64,000 nucleotides of DNA from Clostridia bacterium (GCA_017509785.1 JAFWOT010000028.1:1-64000); one strand, 5' to 3'. Shown: positions 9,255 to 18,542, numbered from the stretch's first letter. Made by a program: numbers and translations. Notes: generated from the sequence alone by a model not told the origin.

Positions 9255-9878
9255 ATGAACGAAACGGTACTTTCATTGAAGGATATAGTCGTGAGCTACG
9301 GCGGCGAGCGAGTGCTCGACGGCGTCTCCCTTGACGTTCGCGCCGGGGAGGTGCTCGGCATATGCGGCAGAAACGGCGCCGGCAAGACGACTCTGATCTC
9401 CGTCATGGCGGGGACGCTGAAGCCCGCCTCCGGCGAGGTCATACGCGCCGCGGAGCTCCGCGGGCAGACCTGCCTCGTCCCGCAGGATATCGCGCTCTAC
9501 CCCTCCCTCACGGGGAGGCAGAACCTCGACTTCTGGGCGGAGACCTACGGCCTCACGGGCAAAAGGAAGCGCGCGCGTGTCGATTACCTGCTCGGGCTCA
9601 TGGATCTGAAGGAGAAGGCGAACAAGAGGGTCGAGACCTATTCCGGCGGCATGAAGAGGCGGCTCAACATGGCGGCGGGGCTCGTCATCACGCCGAAGCT
9701 CCTCCTTCTCGACGAGCCGACCGTCGGAGCGGACGACCGCTCCGTTTCCGTGATGCTCGGGACGGTCAGGCGCATGAGCGAGCGCGGGACGGCGGTCGTG
9801 CTCATAACCCATATAACCGCCGACAGGGAGGGCGTGTGCGACCGCGTCGTCACTCTTGACGGGGGAAAGCTCGTATGA
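9255..9878 (+). CDS. ABC transporter ATP-binding protein
   Basis: The 207-residue ATPase has Walker A GRNGAGKTT (37-45), a Q-loop in VPQDIALYPSL, signature YSGGMKRRL and Walker B LLLLDEPTVGADD. It belongs to the ABC-2/drug or lantibiotic exporter type (CcmA-like). I use ATG 9255 because the more upstream ATG (9231) lies inside the loop of the preceding terminator. No good ribosome site is visible before 9255, so expression may depend on terminator read-through or an unrecognised promoter. The last codons overlap the next gene by 4 bp (ATGA). The exported substrate is unknown. Confidence 0.88.
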   Translation: MNETVLSLKDIVVSYGGERVLDGVSLDVRAGEVLGICGRNGAGKTTLISVMAGTLKPASGEVIRAAELRGQTCLVPQDIALYPSLTGRQNLDFWAETYGLTGKRKRARVDYLLGLMDLKEKANKRVETYSGGMKRRLNMAAGLVITPKLLLLDEPTVGADDRSVSVMLGTVRRMSERGTAVVLITHITADREGVCDRVVTLDGGKLV

Positions 9879-11053
9879 GGTTCGCGGCCTGCCTTAAAAA
9901 GGATATCCGGCTGCTCACCGGCGGCGGCTGGCGCACGGCGCTGTTTTTCGTGCTGCCCGTGCTGCTGGCGCTGCTTATGACCTTCGCCATGAAGGACGCA
10001 GCCTCGGCGGAAATTTCCGTCGGGCGGGTGGATATAGCCGTGCGCGACCTTGACGATACCGTGATGAGCAGGCTCCTCATAAGCCAGCTCGACGGGATCT
10101 CGCTCTTCGATTCGGTCATCCGCGCCGGCGGCGAGAGCGACGAGGCCCTCATGCAGAGGGGGGTCGTCGCCTCCGTCACGATACCGAAGGATTTCTTTTA
10201 CGACCTCTACGATATGCGGGATACGGACGTCATCATCGCCCTCAACGCCGACCGCCCCGCCGAAGCCGCGATGGTGAGATCGGCCTTCTCTTCGCTCGTC
10301 GGCATACTGGAGGAGAACCAGCGCCTCTACTACGCCTCGGCAAGGGCGCGTTACGGGGATCTCGACGAGGCCGCGTGGAACGAGGTCTATCACGAATACT
10401 CGAACGCCTCCGCCGAGGAGGCGCTGAACCGCCTGAGCTTCTTTGATATTTCCGAAGCCTTCTCCCGCGAATACGACGCCCGGAAGCTCTTCTTCGCCTC
10501 CTCCGTAATTTCGATGCTCATACTGTTCATACCGCTCGCGCTGCTCCGCAGCGTGCCGGAGGAGCTCGATTCCGGCCTCACCATGAGGTACGCGGCGGCG
10601 GGCGGCGGGATGCTCTCCATCGTGACTTCAAAGCTCGTAATAAGCTTCGTTATGACGCTCATCCCCTCGGCGCTCGTGACGGCGCTCATCGGAACAGGCG
10701 GCCACGGCGTGCTCGCGCTCGCGTTCGCAGCGGCGTTCCTGCTCTCGTTCGGGGGTTATCTCTTCATCGGGTGCATATCGAAAAACGCGGCCATGGCTCA
10801 GCTTTTGGGCAACCTCGTCATGCTCGTCACGCTCTTCTTCGGGGGCGGGCTGATACCCGCGCAGCTCCTGCCCGAATGGGCGCGGGGCGTTTCCCGCTTC
10901 ACAGTGCCGGGCCTTATAACAAGATCGATGCAGTATGCTTACCTTGGGCGGACGCCCGGCGATATCGCGCTGACGCTCCTGCCCTATGCCGCAGTCGGGG
11001 CGGCGCTGATACTCGCGTGTCTGCCGTTCTTTTTCAGAAGGAGGCGCGCATGA
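9875..11053 (+). CDS. ABC-2 type transporter permease
   Basis: The 392-residue permease has an N-terminal helix (about 18-37), a large extracytoplasmic loop of about 170 residues and five or six C-terminal helices (from about residue 208). This is the usual fold of ABC-2 permeases of the YhgE/NatB type. ATG 9875 overlaps the ATPase stop and the end overlaps the next permease start, so all three genes are translationally coupled. It probably pairs with the next permease to form one exporter with the ATPase. Confidence 0.85.
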   Translation: MRFAACLKKDIRLLTGGGWRTALFFVLPVLLALLMTFAMKDAASAEISVGRVDIAVRDLDDTVMSRLLISQLDGISLFDSVIRAGGESDEALMQRGVVASVTIPKDFFYDLYDMRDTDVIIALNADRPAEAAMVRSAFSSLVGILEENQRLYYASARARYGDLDEAAWNEVYHEYSNASAEEALNRLSFFDISEAFSREYDARKLFFASSVISMLILFIPLALLRSVPEELDSGLTMRYAAAGGGMLSIVTSKLVISFVMTLIPSALVTALIGTGGHGVLALAFAAAFLLSFGGYLFIGCISKNAAMAQLLGNLVMLVTLFFGGGLIPAQLLPEWARGVSRFTVPGLITRSMQYAYLGRTPGDIALTLLPYAAVGAALILACLPFFFRRRRA

Positions 11054-12168
11054 GGTTCTTCGCTCTGACGTTCAAAAAGCTCCGCGTGCTCTTCGGCGGG
11101 AGGCTCGTTCTCCTGCCCGTCGCGCTCGCCGTGTTCGCGCTCGTTTTCGCGGCGGCGGGCTCCGCCTTCACACGGGAGCGGAATACCGAAGTCAAGCTCG
11201 CCGCGGTGGACTTCTGCGGCGGAGAGCTCTCGTCCGCGCTCATCGGGGCTGTCTCGGAAGCGCCGGGGTTCGAGGTCATCCTCTGCCCCGATATGCGCTC
11301 CGCCGAGGACGCGCTCCTCTCCGGCGGCGCGGAGGCGATACTCACTCTTGATAAAGACTTCGACGCGGGGCTCATTGCGGGGAGCTCCGGGCTCATAGAC
11401 GTCATCACCGCGCCGGGCTCCGTTTCGGCGGAGCTCATACGCGAGACGGCGGCGGGCAAGCTCATCGCCCTCCGCTCGAGGCAGGTCGTGCTCGGTTCCC
11501 TCGCTTCCGACGGGATAGACGCCTCCCGCTTCGATTCGTTCGCCGCCGAGTTCGACCCGCCCTCCATTTACAGGATAGTCTCCGTCAACGGCGCGGGCGC
11601 GGAAAGCGCCGTGTTCGGGAAGGGCTTTGCCGGGTATGAGGGCCTGGCGGGGCTCGCGCTGCTGCTCCTTGCGATGACGCTCTCCCGAAGGCTCTCGATG
11701 GAAGGATCCCGCCTCGTTTCCCGGAGGCTTTCCGCCCTGCCGGGAGGAAGCGCGCTCGCTTTTTCCACCGACGCGGCCGCCCTCTTCATTTCGTCGCTCA
11801 TCCCCGCGGCGGCGGTCTTCTGCTTCGCCCCCGACCGGAGCGCGGAAACAGCCGTCGGGCTTTTCGCCTACTGCGCGTTGATCACGGGGGTGTGCCTTGC
11901 CGTGATATCGGCCGCGGGCTCCGGAAGGGTGGATATGCTCTCCCCCGCCGTCGCCGTGTTCACGAGCCTCCTCGGCGGGTGCTTTGCGGATCTCGGCTCG
12001 CTCTCGCCCGTTCTGCGGGCGGTATCGTACCTCACGCCGCAGGGGCAGTTCACAGCCCTTTCACGCGGGGCGTGGGGGTTCCTGCCCCTTATGCTCGCGG
12101 AGACGGCGCTGCTCCTTATCGCCGCGGCGGCGCTTCAAAAAAAATCCTTGCAATCCCGCGCGGGATAA
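11050..12168 (+). CDS. ABC-2 type transporter permease
   Basis: The 372-residue permease has the same plan as its upstream neighbour: an N-terminal helix (14-38), an outer loop of about 150 residues and a C-terminal helical block. Start ATG 11050 (MRFFALTFKKL) overlaps the upstream stop. A longer frame starting at 10771 would run through the upstream gene and I reject it. The last 21 bases of the gene also hold the promoter of the SRP RNA, whose -35 is 12148-12153. Confidence 0.82.
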   Translation: MRFFALTFKKLRVLFGGRLVLLPVALAVFALVFAAAGSAFTRERNTEVKLAAVDFCGGELSSALIGAVSEAPGFEVILCPDMRSAEDALLSGGAEAILTLDKDFDAGLIAGSSGLIDVITAPGSVSAELIRETAAGKLIALRSRQVVLGSLASDGIDASRFDSFAAEFDPPSIYRIVSVNGAGAESAVFGKGFAGYEGLAGLALLLLAMTLSRRLSMEGSRLVSRRLSALPGGSALAFSTDAAALFISSLIPAAAVFCFAPDRSAETAVGLFAYCALITGVCLAVISAAGSGRVDMLSPAVAVFTSLLGGCFADLGSLSPVLRAVSYLTPQGQFTALSRGAWGFLPLMLAETALLLIAAAALQKKSLQSRAG

Positions 12169-12176
12169 TGTATAAT
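12148..12176 (+). promoter_or_regulatory. Sigma-A promoter of the SRP RNA gene
   Basis: TTGCAA, a 17-bp spacer, then a perfect TATAAT. It overlaps the 3' end of the ABC permease gene. The RNA 5' end is expected at about 12182. Confidence 0.88.
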
Positions 12177-12181
12177 AGCAT

Positions 12182-12455
12182 TTGCCGTGCTAAACGGGGA
12201 GTTGGCGGTGCCCTATACCTGCAATCCGCCGCAGCAGGGTCTAATCCCCGCCCCGAGGCAGACGTTTGTGAGGCCGGAACCGATAAGGAGTATTGATCGC
12301 CGGGTCCTGTGCAACCGATCGCCGTGAACCGTGTCAGGTCCTGACGGAAGCAGCACTAAGCGGAAAGTTCGGTGTGCCGCGGGTCAGCCTGGCGGGAGCC
12401 GCCTGTCGGGATACCGCTCAGGGATGCTCTGTCGAAGGGTGGGTGCACGGCTCTT
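12182..12455 (+). ncRNA. ffs: Signal recognition particle RNA, large (Bacillus) type
   Basis: The Ffh-binding domain IV is visible as GTGTCAGGTCCTGACGGAAGCAGCA near 12330-12354 (asymmetric loop plus GGAA tetraloop region). The 5' end (TTGCCGTGCTAAACGGGGAG) and the 3' end (GCACGGC) pair through GCCGTGC/GCACGGC, as in the Alu domain of Bacillota SRP RNA. The length of about 274 nt fits the long type. A strong promoter precedes it and a strong terminator follows. Exact ends are inferred. With Ffh and FtsY this RNA targets membrane and secreted proteins. Confidence 0.93.
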
Positions 12456-12466
12456 AATTTGAATGG

Positions 12467-12497
12467 AAAACTTCGGCTTATCCTGCCGAAGTTTTTT
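12467..12497 (+). terminator. Rho-independent terminator of the SRP RNA
   Basis: AAAACTTCGGC, a 7-nt loop, GCCGAAG and then TTTTTT. It starts 12 nt after the inferred RNA 3' end. Confidence 0.92.
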
Positions 12498-12599
12498 CTT
12501 TTCGTCCTTTCGGCAGAATGCGCCGCAAACCTCTCCCCCGGAGCGACTCCGAAAGCGCCTCCGCCCGCCTTATCATCCACAAAAAAAGGCGGGAGAATC

Positions 12600-14333
12600 A
12601 TGGAAAGAACATCCGAAACGATCGAGCTTACAGCCTCCTCCCGCGGGAGGCGGCTGTATTCATTCAGCCTTCCGGCGGCGCTCTCTTACGCGGGGACGGC
12701 GCTTTTGAGCATGCTGCTCGGAGCTTACTCCCCCTTCGAGGGGATGGCTCCCTTCGGCGCGGCCTGCGTCATGGCGGCATGGTTCGCGGGCTCGAACCCC
12801 TACGCCGCGTGCCTCGGGAATATAGCGGGGGCTCTTATCGCGGGGAACTATGCTTTCGCCGCGGCGGCGGCCGCGCTCGGGGCGGGGATCTTCGTGATAA
12901 GCAGGCAAAGCGACCCTCCCCGCGTGACGCGGCTGCTCATCTGCTTTGCGATAGAGGCGGTCGCGCTCCTCCTCTTCGGGCTCATAACGCGCGGGCGGCC
13001 GCTGCTTTCGGCGGCCTCCGCCTGCGTTTCGGTTTTCGCGGGGGTGGTCATCGGGTTCGCGTTCAAGGCGTTCCGCGCCGTCGGCGGGGCAAGACCGCTC
13101 GGCGACTCGGAATTTCTGACTCTCTCCGCGCTTGCGGGGCTCGTCACGCTCTCGATGGGGAACGCCTCGTTCCTCGGGCAGAGCCCCGCCATGATATTCG
13201 CGGGAGCGTGCGCTCTCTTCGCCTCCTACAGATTCGGGATACCGGCTCTCGCCTTTGCCGTGATGCTCGGCGCGGGGCGGATACCGGCCTCCGGCGGGGA
13301 GCTGCGGTTCATGGCGGTGCTCGCGGCATGCACGCTGCCCGCGGCGTCGCTTCGTCCGCTCGGAAAACCGGGCAGCCTCATCGGCTTCGGCGCGGGGGCT
13401 CTCATAATGAGGACCGCCCTCCGCGGGACGAGCCTCTTCACCCTGCCGGAGATACTCGTCATCTGCGCGGTTTTCGCGGCGGTCCCTTCAAAATACTATA
13501 TGCCGGAGAGCGTCCGCACGGGGCTCGACCGTCCGGCCGTCCCCGGGAGGAGGTTCGACCTGCTCCAGTACAGGGTGGCCTCGCTCGCGGAGGTGCTCTC
13601 CGAGCTTTCCCGCGTATACGGGCGGGATGAGGCGCGCCTGCTCGCCTGCGTTTCGGGGACGCTGAAGCGCTTCCTCAACGCCTCGCCCTCCTCCCCCGCG
13701 TTCACGGCGGAATACGGGGAGGCCTCTTCCAAAAAGCCGGGGAGCGACCGTTCCGGCGACAGCTCCGCCGTCTGCGAGACCGAGGGCAAGCTCCTGCTCG
13801 CCCTCAGCGACGGCATGGGCAGCGGGCGCGAGGCCAACGCCGAGAGCCGCGCCGCGCTCGCCCTTTTGAAGGATCTGCTCCACGTCGGCTTCGGCATCGA
13901 CGACGCGGCGGAGTGCGTGAACAGCCTCCTCGCCTCCCGCGGGAGCGGGGATATGTACGCGACGCTCGACGTCATGCTCGTCGACCTTGCGGACGGGGCC
14001 GCGAGCTTTTCAAAGCACGGGGCTCCCTCGAGCTTCATACTCCGCGGCGGGAAGCTCTTCACCCTCTATGCCGAGGCTCTGCCCATCGGCGTAATAGAAA
14101 ACGCCCGCGGCACGGCGGGCTCGTTCCGGCTCAGATCCGGTGATTCCATCATAATGATGACCGACGGCGTCGCGGACGCGCTGGGCGACGGCCTTCAAAA
14201 GGCCGTGACGGACAACGTCCTCGGCTGGGGCGATACGCAAATGTCCGCCCGTTCCCTGCTCGAAGCTGCCGAGGCCGCGGGACGGACGGACGATATGAGC
14301 GTTATTGTCGCAAGGGTCGAGGGGGTGTTCTGA
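12600..14333 (+). CDS. spoIIE: SpoIIE-type membrane-bound PP2C serine phosphatase
   Basis: The 577-residue protein has about nine or ten N-terminal helices (residues 20-320) and a C-terminal PP2C/SpoIIE phosphatase domain with metal-binding motifs ALSDGMGSG, MMTDGVADALG and GRTDDMSVIV. SpoIIE dephosphorylates SpoIIAA to release sigma-F in the forespore and localises at the polar septum. It is shorter than the roughly 820-residue Bacillus protein, mostly in the central region. I place the start at ATG 12600 after GGCGGGAG; upstream in-frame codons run into the SRP RNA. The gene ends flush against the convergent radical SAM gene. Three TGNCGAA (0A-box-like) heptamers lie 85-170 bp upstream. Confidence 0.88.
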   Translation: MERTSETIELTASSRGRRLYSFSLPAALSYAGTALLSMLLGAYSPFEGMAPFGAACVMAAWFAGSNPYAACLGNIAGALIAGNYAFAAAAAALGAGIFVISRQSDPPRVTRLLICFAIEAVALLLFGLITRGRPLLSAASACVSVFAGVVIGFAFKAFRAVGGARPLGDSEFLTLSALAGLVTLSMGNASFLGQSPAMIFAGACALFASYRFGIPALAFAVMLGAGRIPASGGELRFMAVLAACTLPAASLRPLGKPGSLIGFGAGALIMRTALRGTSLFTLPEILVICAVFAAVPSKYYMPESVRTGLDRPAVPGRRFDLLQYRVASLAEVLSELSRVYGRDEARLLACVSGTLKRFLNASPSSPAFTAEYGEASSKKPGSDRSGDSSAVCETEGKLLLALSDGMGSGREANAESRAALALLKDLLHVGFGIDDAAECVNSLLASRGSGDMYATLDVMLVDLADGAASFSKHGAPSSFILRGGKLFTLYAEALPIGVIENARGTAGSFRLRSGDSIIMMTDGVADALGDGLQKAVTDNVLGWGDTQMSARSLLEAAEAAGRTDDMSVIVARVEGVF

Positions 14334-15221
14334 TCACTCGAAGTACCCGTCGAACTCCGGCGTGAAGGAGCTGTCTGCGCTCGAAAGCTCCTGCGTGTAG
14401 ACGTCGGTGAAGCCGAGGCGTTCGGCATACTCCACCGCCCTTTGATACTCGGCGCGGGTGACGCGCCTGTCAAGGGGCTTTTTCATGCCCGGGATGGGCG
14501 TGTACTGGCTCATCAGCGAGACGGTCGTATCCGTCGAAAGCGCCTCCGCGATGAAATCGAGCACGCGGCGGGTCTCGTCAACGGCGCAGGGCAGCACGAG
14601 ATGCCGCACTATGAGCCCTCGCTCCGCGATACCGTCCGCGTCCGTAACAAGAGCGCCGACCTGCCTGCGCATCTCCGCGAGAGCCTTCGAAGCGAATTCG
14701 AAATAATCCGCGCGCCCGCTGTATCTTTCGGCAAGGCGCGGGCTGACGTACTTGAGATCGGGCAGGTAGATATCGACGAGCCCCTCGAGCCTGCGGAGGG
14801 TCTCCTCCCGTTCGTAGCCGTTGGTGTTGAAAACGACGGGCAGCTTAAAGCCGCGCTCCCTCGCAAGCGGGATCGCCCGCTCTATGAGCCTTATATGCGG
14901 CGTTGGCGTGACGAGGTTCACGTTGTGCGCGCCGAGCTCCTCCATGCGGAGCATGATATCGGCGAGCGCGGAAGCATCCGCCGGGGAGGCCGCCTCCCCG
15001 TACCCGGCGCGGCTTATGCCGTAGTTCTGGCAGAACACGCAGCTCATGTTGCAGCCCATGAAAAAGACCGCCCCGCTGCCCCGCGTGCCGGAAATGGGCG
15101 GCTCCTCGAAATAGTGCCGCGCCGCCCTCGCGATATATGAGGCCCCGCCGACGCCGCACGCGCCGACCTGCCCCGCTTCTCTTTCCGCTCCGCACGCGAG
15201 CGGGCAATCGTAACAGTTCAT
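14334..15221 (-). CDS. PflX-like radical SAM protein (COG1313)
   Basis: The 295-residue protein starts MNCYDCPLACGAER, a Cys-rich N-terminus, and has the radical SAM [4Fe-4S] motif CNMSCVFCQNYGIS (CxxxCxxC) with flanking elements typical of the PflX/COG1313 group, relatives of pyruvate formate-lyase activating enzyme. The partner protein is not evident. Start ATG 15221 lacks a clear ribosome site; the longer in-frame extension is repeat-derived (RLAALDIPS) and rejected. The stop abuts the spoIIE stop with no intergenic base, forming TGATCA. Confidence 0.82.
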   Translation of the reverse strand: MNCYDCPLACGAEREAGQVGACGVGGASYIARAARHYFEEPPISGTRGSGAVFFMGCNMSCVFCQNYGISRAGYGEAASPADASALADIMLRMEELGAHNVNLVTPTPHIRLIERAIPLARERGFKLPVVFNTNGYEREETLRRLEGLVDIYLPDLKYVSPRLAERYSGRADYFEFASKALAEMRRQVGALVTDADGIAERGLIVRHLVLPCAVDETRRVLDFIAEALSTDTTVSLMSQYTPIPGMKKPLDRRVTRAEYQRAVEYAERLGFTDVYTQELSSADSSFTPEFDGYFE

Positions 15222-15260
15222 GGCAATATGTTGGTTTCGGGTCACGGGCCGCGATGGGGG

Positions 15261-15845
15261 TCCTTTCCCCTCTCTCCTTCTCACCGAAGGGATATCGAGC
15301 GCCGCAAGGCGCATTTCGATGAAGAGTCCCTTGTCCGTCGGCGCTTTTTTCTCCCCTTCTCGCCGAAGGGATATCGAGCGCCGCGAGGCGCATTTCGATG
15401 AAAAGTCCCTCGTCCCTCATCCCTCATCCGTCAGCTGACGCTGACACCTTCCCCCAAGGGAAGGCTTTTTGTATCGTCCGTCGGCGCTTGGCTTCCCTTG
15501 GGGGAAGCTGTCAGCCGAGCATAGCGAGGATGACTGATGAGGGACAGCTCCGCCGACGCAGTCGCTTTTGATGAGGGAACAAGTTGTTTTTGAAACTTAA
15601 CCCTCATCCGTCAGCTGACGCTGACACCTTCCCCCAAGGGAAGGCTTTTGTATCGTCCGTCGGCGCTTGGCTTCCCTTGGGGGAAGCTGTCATCAAGCCA
15701 AAGGCGCAGATGACTGATGAGGGACGGAGCGGGTTTCAAGGATCATTCGGAACAGCGCCTTTGACCCTCATCAAAGGGATATCGAGCGCCGCGAGGCGCA
15801 TTTCGATGAAAAGTCCTTTGTCCCTCATCCGCCGCCTTCGGCGCT
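15261..15845. repeat. Cluster of two palindromic repeat families
   Basis: Family A (CCTTCCCCCAAGGGAAGG palindromes, GTCCCTCATC/GATGAGGGAC ends) occurs in two near-identical units at about 15410-15544 and 15596-15724. Family B is a 46-bp hairpin (ATATCGAGCGCCGCGAGGCG with a TTTCGAT end) at 15285-15330, 15364-15409 and 15772-15817. Segment 15550-15688 is nearly identical, in inverted orientation, to 19994-20131. No gene is present. Confidence 0.85.
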
Positions 15846-15847
15846 TT

Positions 15848-17707
15848 TCACTCCTCCTTCGTGACTGTGAAGGTGAACGTGATCACGCCGTCCCTATAGC
15901 CGACGGTGATGCTCTCGCCCATGAGGCGGAGGACCTCCTCCGTGATGGCGAGGCCGAGGCCGGTGCCTTCTCCGGTATGGGCGATATCCGCCTTATAGAA
16001 GCGCTCGAAAATATGGTCGAGATCCTTCTCGTCGATCTGCGCGGGGTTGGATACGCCGATGCGGTATTTACCGCCGTCGTCCTCCATGGAGATCGAGACC
16101 GTTCCCGGCTCGCCATGCTTGACGGCGTTATCCGTGAGGGAAATGAGCACCTGCTCGACCCTGTCCGGGTTGCTGTGGGCATAGTACCTTCCCTCCGGGA
16201 TGCGCAGATCGATGCTCATCCCCTGCGCGGAGGCGCTGTCCGCCATGCGGTCGGCGACGTCGGCGATGAGCTCATAGAGCTCGAACCGCCGGAGCTTCAG
16301 CGCAACTCCCCCGCTCTGCAGGCGGGAAAGCTCAAGAAGATCGTTTATGAGGGTCGAGAGCCTTATGCTTTCCTTTAAAATATAGCCGTAATAGCGGCGC
16401 TTGTCCTCCTCGCACGAAACGAGGCCGTCGTTCAGCATATCGGCTATCCCGCGGATGGAGGCAAGGGGCGTCCTCAGCTCGTGGCTTACGTTGGCGACGT
16501 AATCGCGGCGGGTCTGCTCCAACCGCTCCGCCTCGGTCATATCCATGAGAAGGGCGACCGTGCCGACGGTCTTCCCGCCCGCCCTGTCAACGGGGGCGAC
16601 GCTCACCCTTATGACCCTCTCGCCGACGTCAAGAGCGTCGATGCTGCTGATCCCCGTTTCCATTACGGAGGCCGCCGCCGCGGCTATCCCCGTGAAATGC
16701 GGGAGCGAGCGCAGATCGCTGCCCGGCTCCCCGCCGAGGAGTATCGAAGCGGAGCTGTTGTTCTTTATCAGCTCGCCGTTGGAACCGAACGCGATTAGCC
16801 CCTCGCTGAGGCCGTCGAGCACGGCGGAAAGGCGGTTGCGCTCTATCACGAGCTCGTTTATGTTCCTTTCGAGGTTGTCGGCAAGGCCGTTGAACGTCTC
16901 GCTGAGCTCGCTGATCTCGCGCGTGCCCTCGGGCGAGACCCTGACGGAAAGATCCCCCTCCGCAAAGGCGGAGGCGGTAGCGTTGAGATCGCGCAGGGGC
17001 TTCGTCAGCCGCTTGGAAACGAAGTAGATGGGAATGACGAGCAGCAGCGCCACTATGACGGACGCGATGACGAGCACGATAATGACGCTCTGCGAGGTCT
17101 CCGCGATATCGTTGATGGGCTTTATGAGGAACACCGCGCCGAGCTTTTCGCCCGACTCGTCCTCGACGGGCAGCGCCACGACCACGCCGAGGCTGCCGCT
17201 GAACTCCGTGTATTCGGAGTAGGGCTCGGCCTCCATCGCGGAGCTGAACACCTCGCCGCAGTGCTCTAAATAACCGGCGAGCCTGTCCTCCTCCCCGGGC
17301 TGCGTGCCGCCGGGGAAGCCGCCGTGGAAGCCTTCGTCGGGGATCTCGGGCGGGACGCCGCCGTGCGCGCCGTCGGGCTTTTTATCATCGTTTTTCGGGA
17401 CGGAGGCGGCGACAAGCTGCCCTTCCCCGTCAAAAACGAGCACGGTCGAATCCGAGGAGCGCATCATGAAGCGGAAGCTCTCCTGAGTGACGGAGCCCTC
17501 GAACAGGCCGACGGTATCCTCCGCAAGGGTACGCGCCTGAATACGCATCCCGTTTGCGAGCACCCGCCCGTAAACGACCCTGCCGAGCAGAGCGAAAAGC
17601 ACCACGGTAAGGGAAATACTCACCACCAGCGCCGAAAGCGTGATTATCAGCATGGAGGTGAGCAGGCTGTTTCTCTTTGACGTTTTATTTTTGCGGTTCC
17701 TCTTCAC
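15848..17707 (-). CDS. Sensor histidine kinase (HAMP-PAS-HisKA-HATPase)
   Basis: The 619-residue kinase has a basic N-terminus, a first helix (about 20-42), an extracytoplasmic sensor region with a Pro/Gly/Asp-rich stretch, a second helix (about 190-215), HAMP, a PAS-like domain, the phospho-acceptor H-box VSHELRTPLASIRG, and an ATPase domain with N, G1 (GTGLGLAI) and F boxes. The layout is that of PhoR/WalK-type kinases. I prefer GTG 17707, which has GAGG 9 nt upstream; TTG 17722 lacks a ribosome site. It overlaps the response regulator by 23 bp and is co-transcribed with it. The signal is unknown, although the divergent htrA gene hints at envelope stress. Confidence 0.88.
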   Translation of the reverse strand: MKRNRKNKTSKRNSLLTSMLIITLSALVVSISLTVVLFALLGRVVYGRVLANGMRIQARTLAEDTVGLFEGSVTQESFRFMMRSSDSTVLVFDGEGQLVAASVPKNDDKKPDGAHGGVPPEIPDEGFHGGFPGGTQPGEEDRLAGYLEHCGEVFSSAMEAEPYSEYTEFSGSLGVVVALPVEDESGEKLGAVFLIKPINDIAETSQSVIIVLVIASVIVALLLVIPIYFVSKRLTKPLRDLNATASAFAEGDLSVRVSPEGTREISELSETFNGLADNLERNINELVIERNRLSAVLDGLSEGLIAFGSNGELIKNNSSASILLGGEPGSDLRSLPHFTGIAAAAASVMETGISSIDALDVGERVIRVSVAPVDRAGGKTVGTVALLMDMTEAERLEQTRRDYVANVSHELRTPLASIRGIADMLNDGLVSCEEDKRRYYGYILKESIRLSTLINDLLELSRLQSGGVALKLRRFELYELIADVADRMADSASAQGMSIDLRIPEGRYYAHSNPDRVEQVLISLTDNAVKHGEPGTVSISMEDDGGKYRIGVSNPAQIDEKDLDHIFERFYKADIAHTGEGTGLGLAITEEVLRLMGESITVGYRDGVITFTFTVTKEE

Positions 17708-18398
17708 CGTTGTAGACCTCAAATCGGTAGCCGACGCCGTAGACTGTCTTTATCGCCCAGCCGATATCCTCCTGCGGGAGCTTCTGGCGGATGCGCTTTA
17801 TCTGCGTGTCGACCGCTCTCGTGTCGCCGAAGTAATCATACCCCCACACAAGGGAGAGTATCTTCTCGCGGGAGTAGACCTTCCCCGGGTGCGAGGCGAG
17901 GAGCTGGAATATCTCGACCTCCTTCGGGGTCAGCGGGAGGCGTTCGCCGTCAAGACGGACGTCGTAATTGTTGATATTGATCTCGAGCCCGCCGTATCTT
18001 ATTATCTGGCCGGGCTCCTCCTGCTGGCGGATGTAGCGGCGCAGTACCGCCTTGACCCTCGCCACGACCTCGCGCGCGCTGAAGGGCTTGACGATGTAAT
18101 CGTCCGCCCCGAGCTCCAGCCCGAGAACGCGGTCGATCTCCTCCGATTTGGCGGTGAGCATTATAATGGGGACGTGATTCGTCTGCCTTATCTCGCGGCA
18201 GACGTCCATGCCGTTCTTCTTTGGCATCATTATATCGAGTATGACGAGATCGGGCTTCTTCTCGCTGAACTGCGCGAGCGCCTGCTCCCCGTCGAAGGCG
18301 GAAATGCAGTCGAACCCCTCGTTTTTGAGATAAGCGCTGAGGGTCTCGTGTATTATGTGCTGATCGTCGCAGATCAGTATGAGCTGATTTGCACCCAT
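17685..18398 (-). CDS. OmpR/PhoB-family response regulator
   Basis: The 237-residue regulator has an N-terminal receiver with the acidic pair DD (11-12), phospho-acceptor Asp55 (LVILDIMMP), Thr and Lys at the usual places (MLTAK, VKPFSAREV), and a C-terminal winged helix (LTPKEVEIFQLLASHPGKVYSREK...VDTQIKRIRQKL). ATG 18398 follows AAAGGAG by 8 nt. It is the first gene of the pair, and the promoter at 18424-18452 drives both. It is divergent from htrA, like the CssRS-HtrA arrangement in Bacillus, so htrA is a plausible target (inference). Confidence 0.92.
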   Translation of the reverse strand: MGANQLILICDDQHIIHETLSAYLKNEGFDCISAFDGEQALAQFSEKKPDLVILDIMMPKKNGMDVCREIRQTNHVPIIMLTAKSEEIDRVLGLELGADDYIVKPFSAREVVARVKAVLRRYIRQQEEPGQIIRYGGLEININNYDVRLDGERLPLTPKEVEIFQLLASHPGKVYSREKILSLVWGYDYFGDTRAVDTQIKRIRQKLPQEDIGWAIKTVYGVGYRFEVYNGEEEPQK

Positions 18399-18423
18399 GA
18401 GTAATGCTCCTTTCGTTTTTTAC

Positions 18424-18452
18424 ATTATAACCCGAAGCGCGGAATATTTCAA
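18424..18452 (-). promoter_or_regulatory. Sigma-A promoter of the two-component operon
   Basis: On the minus strand TTGAAA, a 17-bp spacer, then TATAAT. The start codon of the response regulator lies 25 bp downstream. Confidence 0.85.
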
Positions 18453-18542
18453 CAGCCTCGAAAAGTTGACATCAATAGTACAAAAAATGTCAAGGTCCCG
18501 CGCCGCGCTCACGGAGCGCCGAAAAAAATCGCGCCGAAGGCA

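Noticed and set aside
12372..12599. Upstream start for spoIIE inside the SRP RNA gene
   Set aside because: The SRP RNA and its terminator occupy this stretch; ATG 12600 has a ribosome site and gives the expected hydrophobic N-terminus.
15222..15420. N-terminal extension of the radical SAM protein and small frames in the repeats
   Set aside because: The residues (RLAALDIPS-type) recur wherever the family B repeat occurs, so they reflect the repeat, not a protein.
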